DNA of 24,537 bases, taken from NCBI GenBank assembly GCA_946482515.1, contig CAMLRS010000030.1:1-24537 (forward strand), in the 5' to 3' direction. The position numbers were made by a program, and so were the translations under genes. Under the pieces are notes generated by a model. The model was not told the origin of the DNA. It did not search any database and worked only from the letters and a program-made list of their open reading frames with translations. This DNA comes from an uncultured Flavobacteriales bacterium (GTDB lineage: Bacteria; Bacteroidota; Bacteroidia; Flavobacteriales; Crocinitomicaceae). Position 1 is the first letter of the stretch. The number at the start of each line of letters is the position of its first letter. This document shows positions 21,007 to 24,537 of this stretch, piece by piece.

Positions 21007-21360
21007 TTAAGCCTGGTCGTAGCTGTTATCGTCGCAAGAGCTGGATTCCGGCATGATGATGTTGAAGTAATCGCCGCACAGAACGATCTGTACCGTTTTT
21101 CCGTTGTCCTCCGATTCGAAGCCACAGGTTTCATAACCCGTCATGAGCTCGTTGTTGCTGTTCAGGAAGGAAACACTCCAGCGGTCCTTGCTGGACGATT
21201 GTGTAGAGATGGCTACCAGGGCGGATTTATCGCCATTCTGAAGCGTACACGGCTGAAGGGTTGAAGTTGGTTGTCCTGAACAAACGTGGCATACAATGCA
21301 GGATGTGATTTGCGTTCCTGTGTTATTAACCACTACAAAATTTCCGTTATAAGTTGACAT
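21007..21360 (-). CDS. unknown cysteine-rich beta-type protein
   Basis: A 117-aa protein starting MSTYNGNFVVVNNTGTQI, with no signal peptide. Seven Cys are spread along it, several in close pairs (CIVCHVC, PC, CGF, LCG, SSCDD), and the sequence is rich in Ser, Thr and Asn with predicted beta strands. The opening (NGNFVVVNNTG...) recalls bacterial proteins with an aegerolysin- or lectin-like beta sandwich, but I cannot place it in a family. Its second half (RWSVSFLNSNNELMTGYETCGF, VQIVLCGDYFNIIMP) aligns loosely with the product of 9127-9498. The upstream motif at 21415-21446 is shared with that gene as well, so they may be co-regulated. Start at 21360 is the first ATG and gives a hydrophilic N-terminus. 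Confidence 0.65.
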   Translation of the reverse strand: MSTYNGNFVVVNNTGTQITSCIVCHVCSGQPTSTLQPCTLQNGDKSALVAISTQSSSKDRWSVSFLNSNNELMTGYETCGFESEDNGKTVQIVLCGDYFNIIMPESSSCDDNSYDQA

Positions 21361-21414
21361 AGTACTTAGTTTAATGGTTTGCTTTCCGGATGCGGTCGGC
21401 TGAACCGTTTTTCC

Positions 21415-21446
21415 CCTACTCTGTTAAAGGTTTTTTGGGTTACACC
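21415..21446 (-). promoter_or_regulatory. motif shared with the upstream region of 9127-9498
   Basis: Minus strand GGTG-x3-CCC-AAAAAACCTT-x-AACAGAGTAGG, ending 54 bp before the ATG at 21360. The same words in the same order, with 1-3 bp gaps, occur at 9524-9551. The long distance from the ATG fits an upstream promoter or activator site with a 5' leader. Confidence 0.5.
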
Positions 21447-21764
21447 TTGTCCTGTTGAAATCGCTGCAGCTGCTTTCCTCATTGGAACAAAACAAAGGTC
21501 CGGGTTATGCGAAGGGAAATTCAGAGCAAAACCGCCCGATTGCGAAACCGGGTAGTTTTACGTGGTTCAACTTACAAATGTGATTAGCTTTTCTTCACCA
21601 TCCTCCTTCGGCGGAGACTACACAAAAGTCTCATACAAAAAAACACGCTTCAGGACTATTATTGCTTTTCACAAATGCGCCAATGATGCACTTGCCCAAT
21701 TAGAGTGAAGCTTTTGAAATGTGACCTGTATCCGTGTTAATTCGCTTATTCGCGGAAGCCCTTA
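21447..21764. other. about 320-bp spacer without a recognisable gene
   Basis: No frame on either strand is longer than a few dozen codons or looks conserved. It contains TCCTCCTTCGGCGGA (21601-21615), an imperfect palindrome related to those at 50-63 and 24416-24431, and otherwise AT-rich sequence between the 5' end of 21007-21360 and the 3' end of the two-component operon, both on the minus strand. Confidence 0.5.
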
Positions 21765-21780
21765 TTGTTCAACGGAACAA
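21765..21780 (-). terminator. weak hairpin after the response-regulator gene
   Basis: TTGTTC/GAACAA, 6 bp, 4-nt loop (21765-21770, 21775-21780), 2 bp past the stop of the response regulator on the minus strand. No T tract follows, so it may protect the mRNA end more than terminate. Confidence 0.4.
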
Positions 21781-21782
21781 CA

Positions 21783-22451
21783 TCAGGGAATTAGCGTAAA
21801 CAGCTCTTTTTTGATAGCAAACACCACCAACCCGGCGACATTTTTGCAACCGGTTTTGAGGATGATATTCTGGCGATGTCCTTCAACGGTGCGTGTGCTG
21901 ATGAAGAGCTCGTCGGCAATTTCTTCGGTAGTGAACTCACGGCAGATCAATTGGATGATCTCCGCCTCCCGGTTGGTGAATTCAAGCGGAATGTCGTTCA
22001 GGCTCTTCAGTGGTCCGCTTTTCTTCAGCGCATCTTTTTGCAGGGCTTTGTGCATGCTTTCGTTGAAGTAAAACCCATTCCGGGCAATCGTGCGGAGGGC
22101 ATGCAGCAATTCGCTGGCGTCGGTGTTCTTGGAAAGATAAGCACTTGCTCCCTGCTCGATCATTTTCACAATGAACCGCGGCTGATCATGCATACTCACA
22201 ACGAGTACTTTCAGCTCAGGATATTTTTCCTGCAGCAAAGCATGCAATTCCAAGCCGTTCATGCCGGGCATACTCATGTCCATGACCAGCACATCTGGCA
22301 GCTGATCGGATGTTTCCAGCAATTGCAGTAGTTGTGGACCATTCTCCGCTTCGTACAGCAGGTGCAGTTCCGGATCGGGCTGAATGATAGCACGCAGACC
22401 GTCGCGGAACAGCTGCTGATCGTCTACCAAAGCTACATTGATTGTTTCCAT
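21783..22451 (-). CDS. NarL/LuxR family response regulator
   Basis: A 222-aa two-component response regulator. Receiver domain at ~4-120: acidic pair VALVDDQ (Asp10, Asp11), phospho-acceptor Asp58 in VLVMDMSMPG, switch residues VVSMHD and AYLSKN (Lys at the end of strand 5). LuxR-type HTH at ~155-215: FTNREAEIIQLICREFTTEEIADELFISTRTVEGHRQNI, followed by TGCKNVAGLVVFAIK. It binds DNA as a phosphorylated dimer. It lies 7 bp downstream of a histidine kinase of the matching HisKA_3 class, so it is the cognate partner. The output genes are unknown; the operon may be autoregulated. All catalytic residues are present. Confidence 0.95.
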   Translation of the reverse strand: METINVALVDDQQLFRDGLRAIIQPDPELHLLYEAENGPQLLQLLETSDQLPDVLVMDMSMPGMNGLELHALLQEKYPELKVLVVSMHDQPRFIVKMIEQGASAYLSKNTDASELLHALRTIARNGFYFNESMHKALQKDALKKSGPLKSLNDIPLEFTNREAEIIQLICREFTTEEIADELFISTRTVEGHRQNIILKTGCKNVAGLVVFAIKKELFTLIP

Positions 22452-22458
22452 TTTGTCT

Positions 22459-23244
22459 TCAAATATGTTCGTGACCGAGGTGAATTATACAGCTGAATCC
22501 TTTTCCCGGCTGCGATTCGAGCTTACAGGTGGCCTGCATCATCAATACACGGCTTTGAATACTCTGTAATCCCAGGCCGGGTTTATCGGGATCAGAAGTA
22601 TCGAAGCCTTTGCCGTTATCGGTGTAAGAAGCGATGAAAGTCGATCCTTCATTGCGCAGGTGGATGTGAACCTGGCTGGCCTGTGCATGCCGGAAAGTGT
22701 TGACCAGTAATTCCTGGAAAATACGGTAGAGCGAAAGCGCCGTATTGAAGTGCGTTTGCGGGATGGTATCCGGCGCTTCGTCCTGCAAGGTGATTTCCAC
22801 CTCATCAGAATCAAAATTGCTGCACAGGTTTTCCAATGCCTCGTGGAAACCGGCATATTCGAGATCCGGCGGTGAAAGCAGATGGGAAATGTTCCGCACA
22901 ATGGCACTGAGCTTATCCAAAGAACGGATATTTTCTTCTGTCTTTACATCGGCACCTTCACGCATAAGCTGACTGCTCAGGTTCAAACGAATAGCGGCCA
23001 AGGTAGAACCCACTTCATCGTGCATTTCCCGGCCGATTTTTCGTCGTTCTTCTTCCTGCGACTCGATGACAGCCGTAAACAGCTGCGACTGGTAAGCCAG
23101 CTCCACTTTCTGCAATTCTTCGCGCTGCCGGTTGATCTTCCGGATATACGCCACTACGAACCAGACCACGCCACCTGCGAGCAGCATCCCGCCACACAAA
23201 CCGATCGTGATCAGCACATATATATTGTCGTTTACCTGTGGCAT
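22459..23244 (-). CDS. NarX-type histidine kinase (HisKA_3 + HATPase_c)
   Basis: A 261-aa membrane sensor kinase. One transmembrane helix (residues ~9-34, YVLITIGLCGGMLLAGGVVWFVVAYI), then a coiled coil (RKINRQREELQKVELAYQSQL), the HisKA_3 dimerisation box with His75 (EERRKIGREMHDEVGSTLAAI), and an ATPase domain with N box (ELLVNTFRHA), G1 box DNGKGFD and G2 GLGLQSI. It has almost no extracytoplasmic part, so the signal probably comes from the membrane or from a partner: the membrane protein encoded just upstream overlaps its start by 13 bp and is the obvious candidate. The response regulator follows after 7 bp. Confidence 0.95.
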   Translation of the reverse strand: MPQVNDNIYVLITIGLCGGMLLAGGVVWFVVAYIRKINRQREELQKVELAYQSQLFTAVIESQEEERRKIGREMHDEVGSTLAAIRLNLSSQLMREGADVKTEENIRSLDKLSAIVRNISHLLSPPDLEYAGFHEALENLCSNFDSDEVEITLQDEAPDTIPQTHFNTALSLYRIFQELLVNTFRHAQASQVHIHLRNEGSTFIASYTDNGKGFDTSDPDKPGLGLQSIQSRVLMMQATCKLESQPGKGFSCIIHLGHEHI

Positions 23245-23858
23245 TTAATGAATCCTATTGTAAAACACGTGTACATGATCAGCAGCATGGTCGCGTGGAT
23301 GTTCCACATGATCCAGTCGAAGTATTTGTCGAGCGCCAGGCTCAGATTGGAAACAACGAACAGCGCGAACGACGAGGAAAAGTAAATGAACAGTCCCATC
23401 ACGAACCACAATCCAGCCTGTTTAAACGACAACCGGTCTTCCAGAAGCTGCCGGCCAAAATACCCGAGGCACAAGAACAGCACTAACAGCGCTTCGATAG
23501 AACGCGAGTAACTGTTGAAGTGAAACAGGTTCTGAATAAACAGCGTATTCAGCAGGGTAAAAACCAGGAAAACGCCACCGATGACATATAAATAATTCGT
23601 CGCCGTTGCCGCATCCGTTAAATGATGGAAAAACCACAACAGCAGCAACACTTCCACCAGCGTGTAAGCATGAAAAACGGGCAGATTGTTTACGCCTGCA
23701 TTGGCCAGGAAGATCACCACCAATTGCGAAACGCCGCTCAGCAACAACAGCAGAGCGATCACACGCGCAAAGGATGGCAATTGCCGCAAGCGGGTCAGGG
23801 CAAAAACAAACGGAACGGCCAGCGTAAACGGTACGGCCGACATATACCAGTAATTCAT
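23232..23858 (-). CDS. multi-pass membrane protein in the two-component operon
   Basis: A 208-aa protein with about six or seven hydrophobic helices: AVPFTLAVPFVFAL, VIALLLLLSGVSQLVVIFLA, FHAYTLVEVLLLLWFFHHL, YLYVIGGVFLVFTLLNTLFI, IEALLVLFLCLGYFG, GLWFVMGLFIYFSSSFALFVV, IHATMLLIMYTCFTIGFI. No enzyme motif is visible. I do not recognise a named family, but such integral proteins often precede NarX-type kinases in Bacteroidota, where the kinase itself has only one helix. Its last codons (AAATGCCACAGGTAA) contain the start of the kinase gene, so the two are translationally coupled. It is likely the sensor part of the kinase complex, by inference. It starts 14 bp after the stop of the first gene. 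Confidence 0.8.
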   Translation of the reverse strand: MNYWYMSAVPFTLAVPFVFALTRLRQLPSFARVIALLLLLSGVSQLVVIFLANAGVNNLPVFHAYTLVEVLLLLWFFHHLTDAATATNYLYVIGGVFLVFTLLNTLFIQNLFHFNSYSRSIEALLVLFLCLGYFGRQLLEDRLSFKQAGLWFVMGLFIYFSSSFALFVVSNLSLALDKYFDWIMWNIHATMLLIMYTCFTIGFIKCHR

Positions 23859-23872
23859 CTCATTTCAATCAC

Positions 23873-24325
23873 TTATTCCGGGTTGTTGGATTCCCGTTTC
23901 AGGTCTGCCAATGCAATTTTTTGTTTGTAAACACCGGCTTCGTACAGGTGACTTTGTTCGTCGCACATATTCGGGCAAGGCCGTGAAAGGTCGAAAATAC
24001 GGCTCGGAGTGCCTTCGTAGTAGACATCTCTTCCGTGCGGATATTTGACTTTATCGTCGTCGTCCACTACACCTACCATCAGCAGGTGGTTTTCCTGCAT
24101 GGATTCATTCCGGGCGAGGTAACAGCGGATGCCCAGTGCTTTGGCATCGAGGTTCAGCAATTCATTGATCAGGAAAATCAGGTCGCCTTTGTGCAGAAAA
24201 AAGGCTTGTGGTACATGCGGTAAATCACCTACGTGCTCACGCCAGTGCCTGATGCCCTCGATGGCATCGTGGTAAGAGTATTCAAATTCTCTGGCGGTGA
24301 TCTCGTGTGAATCCTTTGCTTCCAT
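23873..24325 (-). CDS. unknown cytoplasmic protein, first gene of the two-component operon
   Basis: A 150-aa hydrophilic protein without signal peptide or transmembrane helix. The N-terminal half is helical (SHEITAREFEYSYHDAIEGIRHWREHVGD), the middle has FFLHKGDLIFLINELLNLDAKALGIRCYLARN and the C-terminal part KYPHGRDVYYEGTPSRIFDLSRPCPNMCDEQSHLY, with PCPNMC as the last Cys pair. The phrase RPCPNMCDE..SxL(Y) recurs in small Bacteroidota proteins of unknown function encoded beside membrane proteins, in my impression; no function can be given. It is followed at 14 bp by the membrane protein gene. A perfect -7 element lies 25 bp upstream, so it is the first gene of the operon 24325-21783. Confidence 0.8.
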   Translation of the reverse strand: MEAKDSHEITAREFEYSYHDAIEGIRHWREHVGDLPHVPQAFFLHKGDLIFLINELLNLDAKALGIRCYLARNESMQENHLLMVGVVDDDDKVKYPHGRDVYYEGTPSRIFDLSRPCPNMCDEQSHLYEAGVYKQKIALADLKRESNNPE

Positions 24326-24350
24326 ATTCAGCGGGTTTAAGTGTGTAATT

Positions 24351-24358
24351 CAAATGTA
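24351..24358 (-). promoter_or_regulatory. -7 promoter element of the two-component operon
   Basis: Minus strand TACATTTG matches TAnnTTTG exactly, 25 bp before the ATG at 24325. At the -33 position GGTTCG (about 19 bp further) is only a weak match to TTTG. This sets the four-gene operon start. Confidence 0.6.
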
Positions 24359-24415
24359 CTAAAACTTTGTTCCGCAGCGAACCGGTAATAATTTGACTTC
24401 ACTACAAAAGACACA

Positions 24416-24431
24416 ATCCGCCGCAGCGGAT
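24416..24431. repeat. GC-rich palindrome ATCCGC-CGCA-GCGGAT
   Basis: Perfect 6-bp arms around a 4-nt loop, 58 bp upstream of the operon's -7 element and 43 bp from the tandem repeat. Related in sequence to TCCGCCGCGGCGGA (50-63). No terminator features. Confidence 0.6.
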
Positions 24432-24474
24432 GTTTTATACACTAAACTTTTTTCAAGTCGGAAGTCACACGTAA

Positions 24475-24537
24475 TATTACGTTATTACGTTATTACGTTA
24501 TTACGTTATTACGTTATTACGTTATTACGTTATTACG
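24475..24537. repeat. perfect 8-bp tandem repeat (GTTATTAC), truncated by the window edge
   Basis: From 24475 to the last base the sequence repeats with period 8 without one mismatch: 63 bp, about 7.9 copies of GTTATTAC. It continues beyond the window. A short palindrome, GTAATATTAC (24471-24480), abuts it. It lies 150 bp upstream of the start of the two-component operon. Copy-number changes by slippage are likely; whether they affect expression is unknown. Confidence 0.95.

Noticed and set aside
24475..24537. Possible CRISPR array
   Set aside because: The unit is a pure 8-bp tandem repeat with no spacers.

Overview
The window looks like a chromosomal segment of a Bacteroidota bacterium, probably from the Flavobacteriales/Cytophagales side. 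Grounds: a type IX secretion (Por) C-terminal sorting domain on the HAF-repeat protein; TAnnTTTG-type -7 promoter elements just upstream of several genes; almost no Shine-Dalgarno sequences; TPR-transmembrane-HTH regulators; and several small families (CsbD-like, the 55-aa KLVVRRY protein) that I know mainly from this phylum. Species cannot be named from the sequence. Layout: 1-600 holds tRNA-Pro(UGG) and tRNA-Ser(GCU), both on the minus strand, plus a broken tRNA-like 5' fragment at the left edge. 601-2701 is a divergent unit: a GlxA-type AraC regulator (-) and two tandem SRPBCC genes (+), separated by a region with three copies of one inverted element. 2850-6150 holds small envelope, stress and unknown genes, including a 55-aa gene below normal length cut-offs and an exported protein made only of an EF-Tu domain-II-like barrel. 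6215-7749 is a compact ECF41 locus: a sigma factor with a SnoaL-like C-terminal domain and its usual partner, a carboxymuconolactone decarboxylase/AhpD-like gene, with a sequence close to the ECF41 promoter between them. 7819-12734 holds a secreted unknown, a membrane-anchored VOC protein, two different DUF1801 proteins, a zinc-ribbon/alpha-CTD-like protein, and a large lipoprotein joining a zinc metalloprotease domain to seven propeller-type repeats. 12956-16132 holds a type IX-secreted HAF-repeat protein and a TPR-TM-HTH regulator. 16385-20620 is the defence-like part: a type III-like DNA methyltransferase whose ATGA junction leads into only 22 codons resembling the start of a Res subunit, then a MazG-like pyrophosphohydrolase overlapping a 734-aa protein that joins a GIY-YIG-like module, a DUF2075/SF1 helicase and an S24 (LexA/UmuD-like) peptidase domain. 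This is the best candidate for an undescribed system: a helicase-nuclease carrying its own potential self-cleavage domain, coupled to nucleotide-pool hydrolysis. 20674-21360 holds two small cysteine-rich genes; the second shares an upstream DNA motif, and probably a fold, with the unknown gene at 9127-9498. 21783-24325 is a four-gene minus-strand operon: unknown cytoplasmic protein, multi-pass membrane protein, NarX-type histidine kinase, NarL-type response regulator. A perfect 8-bp tandem repeat lies upstream of it and runs off the right edge.
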